Made by a program: the position numbers and the translations under genes. Below are positions 1-10,478 of a stretch of DNA of 64,000 nucleotides, piece by piece. Under the pieces are notes generated by a model, which had not been told where the DNA came from, did not search any database, and saw nothing but the letters and a program-made list of their open reading frames with translations. Source of the DNA: Thalassovita mangrovi. Its GTDB lineage: Bacteria > Pseudomonadota > Alphaproteobacteria > Rhodobacterales > Rhodobacteraceae. Positions within the stretch are counted from its first letter, which is position 1. Every line of letters starts with the position of its first letter. The stretch spans positions 372,001-436,000 of the forward strand of contig NZ_WWEN01000002.1 in the NCBI RefSeq assembly GCF_009857745.1, read 5' to 3'.

Positions 1-603
<603 letters not shown>

Positions 604-617
604 TCAAGCCCCCGAAA

Positions 618-657
618 CGAAAACCGCGCCCCGGGGCATCCCCGGGGCGCGGCTTCA
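618..657 (-). terminator. recA rho-independent terminator
   Basis: A 13-bp perfect GC-rich stem (624-636 pairing with 640-652) with a 3-nt loop starts 31 bp past the recA stop. Read leftward it is followed by TTTTCGTTT, the expected U-rich tract. Confidence 0.88.
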
Positions 658-683
658 TAAAACAGACAGGTCGGTGACCCGGA

Positions 684-1754
684 TCAGGCTTCGAGGATAT
701 CGTCGCCCTCGTCGCGGGTCATTTCGAATTCCAGCCCGTGGGCGGCGCGGATCTTGTCCTCGATCTCCAGTGCCACGTCGGTGTTTTCCTTCAGGAACTG
801 CTTGGCGTTCTCGCGCCCCTGGCCCAGCCGTTCGTCGTTATAGCTGAACCAGGCGCCGGATTTTTCCACCACCCCAGCCTTGACGCCCAGGTCCAGAAGC
901 TCGCCGGTCTTGGAAATGCCTTCGCCATACATGATGTCGAATTCGACCTGCTTGAACGGCGGCGCCACCTTGTTCTTGACCACCTTGACGCGGGTGGCGT
1001 TGCCGACCACTTCGTCGCGGTCCTTGATCGCGCCGATGCGGCGGATGTCCAGCCGCACCGAGCTGTAGAATTTCAGAGCGTTGCCGCCGGTGGTGGTTTC
1101 CGGGCTGCCGAACATCACGCCGATCTTCATCCGGATCTGGTTGATGAAGATCACCATGCAGTTCGAGCGGCTGATCGACCCGGTCAGCTTGCGCATCGCC
1201 TGGCTCATCAGGCGGGCCTGCACGCCGACATTGCTGTCGCCCATGTCGCCTTCGAGTTCCGATTTCGGGGTCAGCGCGGCGACCGAATCGACCACCACCA
1301 TGCTGACCGCGCCCGAGCGCACCAGCGTGTCGACGATTTCCAGCGCCTGTTCGCCGGTATCGGGCTGCGAAATCAGCAGTTCGTCCAGGTTGACGCCCAG
1401 CTTCTTGGCATATTGCGGGTCCAGCGCGTGTTCGGCGTCGACGAAGGCGCAGATGCCGCCCTTCTTCTGTTCCTCGGCGACGCAATGCAGCGTCAGCGTG
1501 GTCTTGCCCGAACTTTCCGGGCCGTAGATTTCGATGATCCGGCCCTTGGGCAGGCCGCCGATGCCAAGCGCGATATCCAGGCCCAGCGACCCGGTCGAGG
1601 TCGCCTCGATCTCCTGCACGGCGTTTTCGCCGCCCAGTTTCATGATCGACCCCTTGCCGAACTGCCGTTCGATCTGGGCCAGGGCGCTGTCCAGCGCCTT
1701 CTGCTTGTCCGCGTTGCGTTTGTTGTCCATCGAAAGAAGATCTGCCATTGCCAT
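684..1754 (-). CDS. recA: recombinase RecA
   Basis: RecA forms filaments on single-stranded DNA, drives homologous recombination and stimulates LexA self-cleavage. The protein is 356 residues, normal for the family. It shows Walker A GPESSGKT at about 78-85, [10 protein letters not shown], the Walker B stretch [18 protein letters not shown], and the DNA-binding loop region [25 protein letters not shown]. The C-terminus is acidic (DEGDDILEA), as is usual. The ATG at 1754 gives the typical alphaproteobacterial start [11 protein letters not shown] LexA box lies 74-88 bp upstream, so SOS control is expected. Confidence 0.99.
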   Translation of the reverse strand: MAMADLLSMDNKRNADKQKALDSALAQIERQFGKGSIMKLGGENAVQEIEATSTGSLGLDIALGIGGLPKGRIIEIYGPESSGKTTLTLHCVAEEQKKGGICAFVDAEHALDPQYAKKLGVNLDELLISQPDTGEQALEIVDTLVRSGAVSMVVVDSVAALTPKSELEGDMGDSNVGVQARLMSQAMRKLTGSISRSNCMVIFINQIRMKIGVMFGSPETTTGGNALKFYSSVRLDIRRIGAIKDRDEVVGNATRVKVVKNKVAPPFKQVEFDIMYGEGISKTGELLDLGVKAGVVEKSGAWFSYNDERLGQGRENAKQFLKENTDVALEIEDKIRAAHGLEFEMTRDEGDDILEA

Positions 1755-1827
1755 TTTTCCGGTCCCTTATCCCACACCCGCAACGGGGCGGCAATCACCT
1801 TGAACTCGGCCTGAGATCGGCCCGAAT

Positions 1828-1842
1828 GTTCCGCCCTTGTTC
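1828..1842 (-). promoter_or_regulatory. LexA (SOS) box upstream of recA
   Basis: Read toward recA the sequence is GAACAAGGGCGGAAC, an exact match to the GAAC-N7-GAAC direct repeat known as the alphaproteobacterial LexA operator. It lies 74-88 bp upstream of the recA start codon, consistent with a promoter-overlapping site. Confidence 0.85.
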
Positions 1843-1973
1843 TCATTTCCGTTTATGAGATCAAAACAAGAACATTGCAATCAAAAATTTTACATATCCA
1901 GATTTGACCGTTTAGGTTAAGGAATGGTTTAATCGGGCGGCATGGTCCGAACCCAACAGGCGGAGAACACGTT

Positions 1974-2570
1974 ATGCTGATGTTCTGGAAGGAAAAACTT
2001 GTTTTTCTTTCGGTCCCGAAAACCGGCACCACCGCCTATGAAAAGGCGCTTGCGCCGGTGGCGGCGATGGTAATTTCCGACCCGCCAGAGCTGAAACACG
2101 CGCCGCTTTACCGCTATAACCGGTTCTTCCGGCCGATGTTCGAAAAGGCCTGCAAGGCGGACATGGAAACCCTCGCGGTGATGCGCGAACCGGTCGATTG
2201 GCTGGGCAGCTGGTACCGCTATCGCCGCCGCCCCTTCATGGAGGGCAAGCCCAATTCGACCCACGCGGTCAGCTTCGACGATTTCGTGCTGGCCTATTGC
2301 CAGGACAAGCCGCCCAGCTTCGCCAATGTCGGCAGCCAGTATAAATTCCTCGAACCGCGCCCCAACGGCACCGCGATCGACCACCTGTTCCGCTACGAAG
2401 ACCAGGCCGGGCTGATCGCGTTCCTGGAAAACCGGCTGTCGCTGAAACTCGACCTGCCGCGCGAAAACGTGTCGCCGCGGATGGAGCTGTCGCTGTCGCC
2501 GCAGGCCGAAAAGACCCTGCGCCAGGCCAGGGCCGAGGAATTCGCCCTCTGGGACAGTATCGGCGGCTGA
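1974..2570 (+). CDS. sulfotransferase-like protein
   Basis: 198 residues. The N-terminus VFLSVPKTGTTAYEKAL carries the PKTGTT phosphosulfate-binding loop of PAPS-dependent sulfotransferases. A second segment, TLAVMREPVDWLGSWYRY (about 63-80), matches the 3'-phosphate-binding R-x-P-x(2-3)-S region. The protein is shorter than typical sulfotransferases (250-300). Related Rhodobacteraceae proteins are, as I recall, often labelled gamma-glutamyl kinase, which these motifs do not support. The substrate is unknown. It is convergent with the next gene; a palindrome (2581-2600) separates them. The sulfotransferase fold call is solid, activity is not shown. Confidence 0.75.
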   Translation: MLMFWKEKLVFLSVPKTGTTAYEKALAPVAAMVISDPPELKHAPLYRYNRFFRPMFEKACKADMETLAVMREPVDWLGSWYRYRRRPFMEGKPNSTHAVSFDDFVLAYCQDKPPSFANVGSQYKFLEPRPNGTAIDHLFRYEDQAGLIAFLENRLSLKLDLPRENVSPRMELSLSPQAEKTLRQARAEEFALWDSIGG

Positions 2571-2580
2571 GCGGCGCGTG

Positions 2581-2600
2581 GCCCGAGCGCGCGCTCGGGC
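2581..2600. terminator. bidirectional terminator palindrome (copy 2 of repeat)
   Basis: This is the same perfect 20-mer as at 552-571, placed between two convergent genes (stops at 2570 and 2609). On the plus strand it is followed by CCCTCTCTTCTATT, a pyrimidine-rich tail, so it plausibly terminates the sulfotransferase-like gene and perhaps both. Confidence 0.65.
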
Positions 2601-2608
2601 CCTCTCTT

Positions 2609-3190
2609 CTATTCGCTCCAGTCGTGCACGTGCACGTCGCGGCCCGAATGGCCCTGCATGATCTTCACCGCCAGCGCCTCGCGGTCCTTGTCGCGGGTGC
2701 GCACCCACATCAGGATGCCGCCATGCTGGATCTGGTTGCTGTAATAATCCTGATGCGCCTTGGCCGCGCGGCGCGCCAGCAGCGTGCCGATCACCGCCGC
2801 CGGGCCGCCGCCGATGGCAATCGCCGCGATCGATGCGGCCAGCGTGCTCACCGGGGTCAGCATCGCCGCCATCGCGATATACGATCCGACAAAGAAAAAC
2901 CCGCCTGCGATGGCGCCTTCCAGCTCGCCCATCGCTTCCTCGGATACGAAGATGGCGCGCGGCGCGTGCGGATCGTCTTCCAGCTCGGGCGCCTGCCAGT
3001 AGGATTTGCCCAGCTTGTCCTCCAGCACCTCCTGCTTGGCCAACAGGCTGATGTCGGAATGGTGAAACCCGACGCTGCGCAGGTCGTAAAACGCCGCTTG
3101 GAGGCTTTCGAACGTGTCGAACACGCCGACCGCCTCGGGCACATTGATGACCATCACCTTTTCTTCCGTACCGGTCGCTTCCGCTGTCAT
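2609..3190 (-). CDS. general stress protein-like membrane-associated protein
   Basis: 193 residues from the ATG at 3190, chosen because GGGAGA precedes it at a good distance; an upstream ATG at 3262 would add 24 residues lacking a conserved look. The N-terminal part (about 10-70, VFDTFESLQAAFYDLRSVGF) resembles the YflT-like general stress domain that recognises F-D-x-x-x-x-A patterns. A central segment of about 45 residues (FFFVGSYIAMAAMLTP through IAIGGGPAAVIGTLLA) is Gly/Ala-rich and could form one or two membrane helices. Function is unknown; a stress-linked membrane role is inference. Confidence 0.6.
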   Translation of the reverse strand: MTAEATGTEEKVMVINVPEAVGVFDTFESLQAAFYDLRSVGFHHSDISLLAKQEVLEDKLGKSYWQAPELEDDPHAPRAIFVSEEAMGELEGAIAGGFFFVGSYIAMAAMLTPVSTLAASIAAIAIGGGPAAVIGTLLARRAAKAHQDYYSNQIQHGGILMWVRTRDKDREALAVKIMQGHSGRDVHVHDWSE

Positions 3191-3360
3191 GTCGATCTCC
3201 CTTCCCTGTCCGACCCTGTTCAACTTCCGGTTCTGGCTATCATGCGGGGCGCAACGGCGCATTGACCTGCATCAACGGCGCCGCGCCCGGCGCGGCGTAA
3301 CAATGCGCCGCAGATGTCCCCCGGATTCGACCCGCAAACCCCGCAAAAACGGAGCCCGCA

Positions 3361-3576
3361 ATGCCCGCCATATCGCGCGAAAGCCTCGAGAAAATCCTCG
3401 GACCGATCGACGACAACAGCCTTGCCGCCATTCAGGACAGCGGCGCCAGCCTGCGCGACGTGAGCGAGGCCAAGGCCATCGCCGACGGCAAAAGCGATAT
3501 CGTCGGCCAGGGCGAACAGGCGATCCCGGGACCGGTGAAACAGGTGCTGACCATCCTGTCCGGCGCGCGGCGCTAG
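3361..3576 (+). CDS. small hypothetical protein (71 aa)
   Basis: A short soluble protein beginning MPAISRESLEKILGPIDDNS, with GGAG about 6 bp before the ATG. It contains no Cys and no membrane segment; residues 8-50 look helical and acidic. It is convergent with cckA, with only 11 bp between the stop codons, and a 12-bp palindrome (3569-3580) covers its stop. I do not recognise the family. Codon usage looks coding, and the ribosome-binding site supports a real gene. Confidence 0.6.
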   Translation: MPAISRESLEKILGPIDDNSLAAIQDSGASLRDVSEAKAIADGKSDIVGQGEQAIPGPVKQVLTILSGARR

Positions 3577-3587
3577 CGCCCCCGCGC

Positions 3588-5915
3588 TTACTGCAACTGC
3601 ATCTGCACCGTGTCGATCAGCTCATTGAGCGAAAACGGCTTCGGCAGGTATACCGATCCCGCGATGGCCCCCTTGTGGTCGTCCAGCGCATCCTCGGCAT
3701 AGCCCGACACGAAGACCACCCGCGCCTCGGGCCGCGTCTTCAGAGCCTCGCGCACCCAGGTCGGCCCGTTCAGCCCCGGCATGATCACATCGGTGACGAA
3801 CAGATGCACCGGCAGTTCCGCATCCTGCAGCAGCTCCAGCGCCTCCTCGGCGCTGCCCGCCTCGATCACCGTGAAGCCGCGCAGCCGCAGCGCCCGGGCG
3901 GCGAAGGCGCGCACCGGCGCCTCGTCCTCGACCAGCAGGATCACCCCGTCCCCGGCCGGCACCGGCAGCCGCGCCGCCGCCTCCGGCGCGGGGGCCTCGG
4001 CGGGCGCAGCATGGCAGACCGGGAACAGCAGGGTGAAGGTGCTGCCCTCCCCGACCTCGCTGGTGGCGAAGACATAGCCGCCGTTCTGCTTGACGATGCC
4101 GTAAACGGTGGACAGGCCCAGCCCGGTGCCTTCCCCCGCCCGCTTGGTGGTGAAGAAGGGGTCGAACACCTTCTGCAGCCGCTCCGGCGGGATGCCGCAG
4201 CCGTGATCGGTCACCGTCACCTTCAGGTAATCGGCCGCCGGCACCTCGACCCGCCCGCATAGCTTCGGTTCGGTCAGGCTGCGGTTCGACGTCTCGATCC
4301 GGATCTCGCCGCCCTCCGGCATCGCGTCGCGGGCGTTGACCACAAGGTTCATCAGCACCTGTTCCAGCTGCCGCTTGTCGACCCGGATGTTCCACGGATC
4401 GGGATCGTGTTCGACCGCCAGCTCGATCTTTTCGCCCACCAGCCGGTTCAGCAGATGCGCCAGGTCGGCCAGCGCGTCGCGGATGTCGATCGCTTCGGGC
4501 CGCCGCGTCTGCTTGCGCGAAAACGCCAGCAGCTGCCCCACCAGCGCCGCCGCCCGGTTGGCGTTCTGGCTGATCTGGACCAGGTCGGCATAATCGGGAT
4601 CGCTGTCTTCGTGGCGCAGCAGCAGAAGGTCGCAATAACCGCTGATCGCGGTCAGCAAGTTGTTGAAATCATGCGCGATCCCGCCCGCCAATTCGCCGAT
4701 GGCCTGCATTTTCTGGCTTTGCACGAATTGCTCTTCGAGATTCATCATTTCAGTCGCGTCATGCAAAACCGCAATCAGAGCATAGCCATCCGCCTCTTCC
4801 ACCCGGTTCAGCGAGATCTGCACGAACACCTCGCCCTCGGCCTCCTTCACCCGCAGGAATTCCGAGGTCTTCACGCCCCGGCCCTCCGCCGCCTCGGCCA
4901 GCCAATCGGCGATCGGGCGGCCGAGCCCCTCGACCAGCTGCGGCAGCGTCGCCGTGGCCTCCTCGCCGATCGACAACAGCCGCCGCGCCAACCGGTTGGA
5001 GCGCAGGATTTGCCCGTCCCGGCCCAGCCGCAGCACCGCCACCGGCAGCGCGTCGAAGGCCGCGTTGGCGGCCTCGACCACCTGTTCCTCCTGCGTCATC
5101 GGCAGGAAATAGACCTCGCGCCGCCCGGCCGAGTGTTCGGCCTCGTGGACCAGGCAGTTGCGCGGCCCATCGACCGAAAGCGCCAGGTTGAAGCCGCCGT
5201 TCTTCAGCGGCAGTTCGGGGAAGACATTGACCAGGCTGCGCGCCCGTTCGCCGGCGAAATCGCGCGCCGCGTCGTTCATGAACAGGATCGTGTTGCCGCG
5301 TCCCACCGTCAGCATCGGCAATCCCGACCCGCTATGCGCCCGCGCCGGGCCCAGGCCGATTTCCTCGATCCGCCACAGGAAGCCCTCGGGGTCCAGCCGG
5401 TGCACGCTCAGCCGCACATGGCCCTTGCGGGTGACGATATCCTCGCTGGCATTGTCGGCCTCGCGCGCCCGCGCCTGCAGCCGCGCCACCACCGAGGACG
5501 GATTGGCGAACACGTCCTGCAGGATGTCGGCGACCATGACCGGGGCATGGGGATGGAACCGCGCGCGCGCGGTGCGGTTCAGATATGCCACCCGGCCAAC
5601 ATCATCCACCACCAGGCTGGCGGCGACATCGTGTTCCAGAAACCCCGCCATCCGGGCCAGCAGGCCGGACCGCTGCCGCGCCCGGATCACCTGCCAAAGC
5701 CCGGTCAACACGAACACCGACAGGATCGTCGCCCCCACCGCCACCAGCGCCAGCCCGGGCACCGACGGCCCCAGCCGCCACGCCCCCAGCAGGCACAGCA
5801 GGGCCAGGGCTACCAGCACCAGCCACAGCCCCCGGCGCCGCGTGCCGCCACCGGTCAGCCGGTCCGATGTAAAAACCGATTGGGTCAAAACAGACTCGTT
5901 TACCTTTCTTCCCAC
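3588..5915 (-). CDS. cckA: cell-cycle hybrid histidine kinase CckA
   Basis: CckA is the kinase/phosphatase that, through ChpT, controls the master regulator CtrA in alphaproteobacteria. The 775-residue protein has two membrane helices (about 29-47 and 52-76), PAS-like regions (about 90-190 and 285-390), a dimerisation/phosphoacceptor segment GELAGGIAHDFNNLLTA with His415, an ATPase domain (N-box LMNLVVNARDAMPEGG, then DHGCGIPP and GTGLGLSTVYGIVKQ) and a C-terminal receiver (657-775) with phosphoacceptor Asp709 in VTDVIMPG and Lys in YLPKPFS. The HDFNN box plus attached receiver is the CckA signature. A CtrA-type box sits just upstream. The gene follows guaB, an MBL hydrolase and an rsmB-type gene on the same strand after a 69-bp gap. 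Confidence 0.93.
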   Translation of the reverse strand: MGRKVNESVLTQSVFTSDRLTGGGTRRRGLWLVLVALALLCLLGAWRLGPSVPGLALVAVGATILSVFVLTGLWQVIRARQRSGLLARMAGFLEHDVAASLVVDDVGRVAYLNRTARARFHPHAPVMVADILQDVFANPSSVVARLQARAREADNASEDIVTRKGHVRLSVHRLDPEGFLWRIEEIGLGPARAHSGSGLPMLTVGRGNTILFMNDAARDFAGERARSLVNVFPELPLKNGGFNLALSVDGPRNCLVHEAEHSAGRREVYFLPMTQEEQVVEAANAAFDALPVAVLRLGRDGQILRSNRLARRLLSIGEEATATLPQLVEGLGRPIADWLAEAAEGRGVKTSEFLRVKEAEGEVFVQISLNRVEEADGYALIAVLHDATEMMNLEEQFVQSQKMQAIGELAGGIAHDFNNLLTAISGYCDLLLLRHEDSDPDYADLVQISQNANRAAALVGQLLAFSRKQTRRPEAIDIRDALADLAHLLNRLVGEKIELAVEHDPDPWNIRVDKRQLEQVLMNLVVNARDAMPEGGEIRIETSNRSLTEPKLCGRVEVPAADYLKVTVTDHGCGIPPERLQKVFDPFFTTKRAGEGTGLGLSTVYGIVKQNGGYVFATSEVGEGSTFTLLFPVCHAAPAEAPAPEAAARLPVPAGDGVILLVEDEAPVRAFAARALRLRGFTVIEAGSAEEALELLQDAELPVHLFVTDVIMPGLNGPTWVREALKTRPEARVVFVSGYAEDALDDHKGAIAGSVYLPKPFSLNELIDTVQMQLQ

Positions 5916-5935
5916 GCATTAGGCGCGGAAAGGCG

Positions 5936-5950
5936 TTAATCAGTGATTAA
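5936..5950. promoter_or_regulatory. CtrA-type binding site upstream of cckA
   Basis: TTAATCAGTGATTAA fits the CtrA consensus TTAA-N7-TTAA exactly and is also a perfect inverted repeat around one central base; on the cckA strand the right half extends to TTAAC. It ends 21 bp before the cckA start codon, inside the only AT-rich patch between rsmB and cckA. Feedback control of cckA by CtrA is inferred. Confidence 0.65.
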
Positions 5951-5984
5951 TCACTATGGTAATTCAATTCAGGGCTGCGGCCAA

Positions 5985-7142
5985 TCAGCCGTGCGTCAGC
6001 ACCGACAGGAAGAACCCGTCGCCCTCGGGCCCCGGCAGCCACTGCTTGCGCAGGGTCTCGCGCCACTCGGCATGGCGCGACAGGAAACCGTCGACCTGGG
6101 CGCCATTTTCGCAAGACAGCACCGAACAGGTGGCATAGGCCAGCACCCCGCCGGGGGCGACGAAACCGCACGCCTCTTCCAGGATGGACTGCTGTATCCC
6201 GTTCAATTCGCTCAGATTTTCCGCGCTCAGCCGCCATTTCCCATCCGGCGCGCGGCGCCAGCTGCCGCTGCCCGAACAGGGCACGTCGCACAGTACCAGG
6301 TCGAATTGACCCTCGACCTTGCCCGGCTCCAGCAGCTGCACCTTGACCCCGGCGCGCTTGGCCCGCGCGGGCAGATCGACCAGCCGCCCGGCATTCGCGT
6401 CATGAGCGAAAAACCGCCCCTGCGCCCGTCCGGCCATTGCCAAAGTCTTGCCGCCGCCGCCGGCGCAGTAGTCCAGCACCCGCATTCCGTCGGCCAGCGG
6501 CAAAGCATCGACCACCGCCTGGCTGGCGCCGTCCTGCAGCTCCACCAGCCCTGATTTGAACGCCGCGCTGTTCGACACCTTGCGCGCGCCCTCGGTGACC
6601 AGCAGCGCGGTGTCGGAAATCTCCGCCGGGCGGGTCTCGATGCCTTCCCCGCTCAGGCTCGTTTGAGCCTGCGCGATGTCGGCCTTGCGCCGGTTCACCC
6701 GCAGCATCACCGGCGCGCGCGATTGCAGCACCGCCGCCACCGCTTCGGCCTGATCGCCCAGGCTGTCGCGGAAGGTCTGTTCCAGCCAATCGGGAATATC
6801 CAGCGCCTCGGCGCCTTCGGGCGCGTGGCCCGCGGCCGCCTCGGCCTCGCTCAGCGGCGCGGGCGCATGGCCCTCGCCGGAAAATAGCGCGTCGGTATCC
6901 AGTTCCTGCGCCCGCGCCAGCCCGATCATCAGGCCCCGGCCCGTCATCGCCCCGCCACGCGCGGCAAAGCTCCGCTTGCAGCGGATCGCGTCGAACACGT
7001 GATCGCGGATCGCCGCGCGGTCCTTCGACCCGGCAAAGCGCGACCGCCGCGCCCAGCCGGTCAGCGCCTTTTCTGCCGCTTCGCCGTCCAACACCCGGTC
7101 AAGGATCTCGATCGCGGCCTGGATACGGGCGGCTGGCGTCAT
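5985..7142 (-). CDS. RsmB/NOP2-family RNA (cytosine-5) methyltransferase
   Basis: 385 residues. SAM-dependent methylation of rRNA cytosine C5 is the family role. The Rossmann motif I reads VLDYCAGGGGKTLAMA, motif IV is CDVPCSGSGSWRR (catalytic/release Cys) and motif VI is ATCSVLSCENG with the nucleophilic Cys, so both family cysteines are present. The N-terminal ~140 residues correspond to the NusB-like/RNA-binding region, here divergent. Its ATG overlaps the stop of the MBL hydrolase gene by 4 bp (ATGA), indicating coupling. The exact target, 16S C967 in E. coli RsmB, is inferred only. Confidence 0.85.
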   Translation of the reverse strand: MTPAARIQAAIEILDRVLDGEAAEKALTGWARRSRFAGSKDRAAIRDHVFDAIRCKRSFAARGGAMTGRGLMIGLARAQELDTDALFSGEGHAPAPLSEAEAAAGHAPEGAEALDIPDWLEQTFRDSLGDQAEAVAAVLQSRAPVMLRVNRRKADIAQAQTSLSGEGIETRPAEISDTALLVTEGARKVSNSAAFKSGLVELQDGASQAVVDALPLADGMRVLDYCAGGGGKTLAMAGRAQGRFFAHDANAGRLVDLPARAKRAGVKVQLLEPGKVEGQFDLVLCDVPCSGSGSWRRAPDGKWRLSAENLSELNGIQQSILEEACGFVAPGGVLAYATCSVLSCENGAQVDGFLSRHAEWRETLRKQWLPGPEGDGFFLSVLTHG

Positions 7143-7923
7143 GGTGCGGTCTTCTCGAAACCAGGACCCGCGCGGCGCAAGCGGCCGAATTTCTGCGGCC
7201 CCAGCTGGTGGCCGCCGACATAGACCAGGCCGTTATCGGCAATCTCTTCCAGCGCCGCGCGGCGCGTCGCAGCGCCCTGCGCGCCATCGGTGTCATAGAT
7301 CGGCGACACTTCGGGATGCGGCAATTGCAGCAGCTCGGCATGCAGGATATCGGCCACCACCACCAGGTCATCGCCGATCCGCAGCCCCATATGCCCCGGC
7401 GTGTGCCCGGGCAGGTGCCAGGCGCGCACGCCAGGCAGGATGTCATCGCCATCGGACACGGTGCGGATGCGCCCCGCATAGGCGGCGATCAACATGCCGC
7501 CGGGCTGATCCGCCTTGCCCTGCCAGAAGTCCTTTTCGATATCCAGCATGACAACCTCGGCATTGGGGAACACCGGCTTGTCACCGTCCAACGCCCCGCC
7601 GACATGGTCGCGGTGCAGATGGGTGAAGATGATCGTCCCGACCGCCTCGGGCGCGATGCCCTTATCGGCCAGCAGCCCCGCCAACGCCCCAGCCTTGTCG
7701 CCCATCAGGGCGCCGCCGCCGGCATCGATCAGCACCGGCGCCGCGCCAGGCTGTTCCAGCACGAAGCAGTTGAATTCGGTGCGGATTTCCACCTCGCCCG
7801 CCGCCGACAGCAAGGCGTTCTGATCCGCCACCGGCAGATCGGCGAAGATCTCCGGCGCGAAGCTCGCCGCGCCGTCGGTCAGGCAGGTCAGCCGCCCCGC
7901 CGTGCTGTCATAGAACGCCGTCA

Positions 7924-7924
<1 letters not shown>
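7139..7924 (-). CDS. MBL-fold metallo-hydrolase
   Basis: 261 residues of metallo-beta-lactamase fold. The metal-binding HLHRDHVGG (H-x-H-x-D-H) lies at about 101-109, with further ligands in LPGHTPGHMG and the late His of YVGGHQLGP. The order resembles the lactonase/glyoxalase-II-like group, but the substrate cannot be read from sequence. Its start overlaps the guaB stop by one base and its end overlaps the methyltransferase start by 4 bp, so guaB, this gene and the methyltransferase are likely one transcript. Confidence 0.82.
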
Positions 7925-9417
<1,493 letters not shown>

Positions 9418-9539
9418 TCATGCATAAGCACGAAAGGGAAGCCCCAAAGCGCCCAAACCGTTCCCCTGCGTCACCAAATCCCTTCGCGGTTGGAAATCCC
9501 GGGCCCCTGCGCCACGCTGAAGGCAGGGAGGACCCAGCC

Positions 9540-10397
9540 ATGACCAAGATATTGTACGAAAAGACCGGGCGCATCGCCCGCATCACCCTCAACCGCCCCG
9601 AGGTGATGAACGCCATCGACGACGAACTGCCGCAACTGCTGGCCGCCGCCGTGGCCCAAGCCGATAACGACCCCGACGTGCACCTGATGATCCTGTCCGG
9701 CGCGGGCGATGCGTTCTGCGCAGGCTACGACCTGACCTATTACGCCGAAGGCAACGGCAGCGGCGAGGTGACCCAGCCGATGCCCTGGGACCCGATCAAG
9801 GATTACCAGTTCATGTGGCGCAACACCCAGGCCTTCATGTCGCTGTTCCACGCGATGAAGCCGGTGGTCTGCAAGGTGCACGGCTTCGCGGTGGCGGGCG
9901 GGTCGGACATCGCGCTGTGTTCCGACCTGGTGTTCATGGCCGACGATGCGCAGATCGGCTACATGCCCGCCCGCGTCTGGGGCTGCCCGACCACGGCGAT
10001 GTGGGTCTACCGGCTGGGGCTGGAAAAGGCCAAGCGGATGCTGTTCACCGGCGACAAGATCAGCGGCAAGGAGGCCGAGGCGATGGGCCTGATCCTGAAA
10101 TCCGTCCCCGCCGATCAACTGGACGACGCGGTCGAGCAGATGGCGCATCGCATGGCCTCGGTCCCGGTCAACCAGCTGGCGATGCAGAAGATGGTGATCA
10201 ACCAGGCCGTTGAACAGACCGGCATGATGAACACCCAACGCCTTGCCACGATCTTCGACGGCATCACCCGCCATTCGCCCGAGGGCATCAATTTCAAGAC
10301 AAGGGCCGAGGAAACGGGCTGGAAACAGGCGGTGCGCGAACGCGACACGGGCACCTTCGACTGGACGCTGAACCGCCCGATCAACGCGCCCAGGTGA
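9540..10397 (+). CDS. crotonase/enoyl-CoA hydratase-family protein
   Basis: 285 residues from the ATG at 9540 (GGGAGG 9 bp upstream). The crotonase fold is clear: RIARITLNRPEVMNAID, the CoA-contacting DAFCAGYDL (oxyanion hole) and HGFAVAGGSDIALCSDLVFM. However the two catalytic glutamates of classical hydratases are not at their usual places: the first position is Asp123 (GGSDIA) and the second falls in PARVWG with no Glu. It may therefore be an isomerase-like or otherwise modified member. Transcribed divergently from guaB with 167 bp between starts. Confidence 0.8.
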   Translation: MTKILYEKTGRIARITLNRPEVMNAIDDELPQLLAAAVAQADNDPDVHLMILSGAGDAFCAGYDLTYYAEGNGSGEVTQPMPWDPIKDYQFMWRNTQAFMSLFHAMKPVVCKVHGFAVAGGSDIALCSDLVFMADDAQIGYMPARVWGCPTTAMWVYRLGLEKAKRMLFTGDKISGKEAEAMGLILKSVPADQLDDAVEQMAHRMASVPVNQLAMQKMVINQAVEQTGMMNTQRLATIFDGITRHSPEGINFKTRAEETGWKQAVRERDTGTFDWTLNRPINAPR

Positions 10398-10478
10398 CGC
10401 CCGCGCGGGGGGCTTGCCTCTGCCGCGCAATCGGACCAAGCTCCCTTAAAAAAATCAGGAAAAAACAGGGATACCAGC

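Noticed and set aside
738-1814. Long plus-strand open frame opposite recA (358 codons)
   Set aside because: It is the GC-rich antisense shadow of recA: no family resemblance, His/Asp/Arg-rich composition, and no ribosome-binding site.
1917-1932. Second possible CtrA site TTAA-N8-TTAA before the sulfotransferase-like gene
   Set aside because: Spacing is 8 rather than 7 and no other support was found; a chance AT-rich patch is more likely.
4407-5939. 510-codon plus-strand frame opposite cckA
   Set aside because: Antisense shadow of cckA with arginine/histidine/glutamine-rich translation and no recognisable domain.
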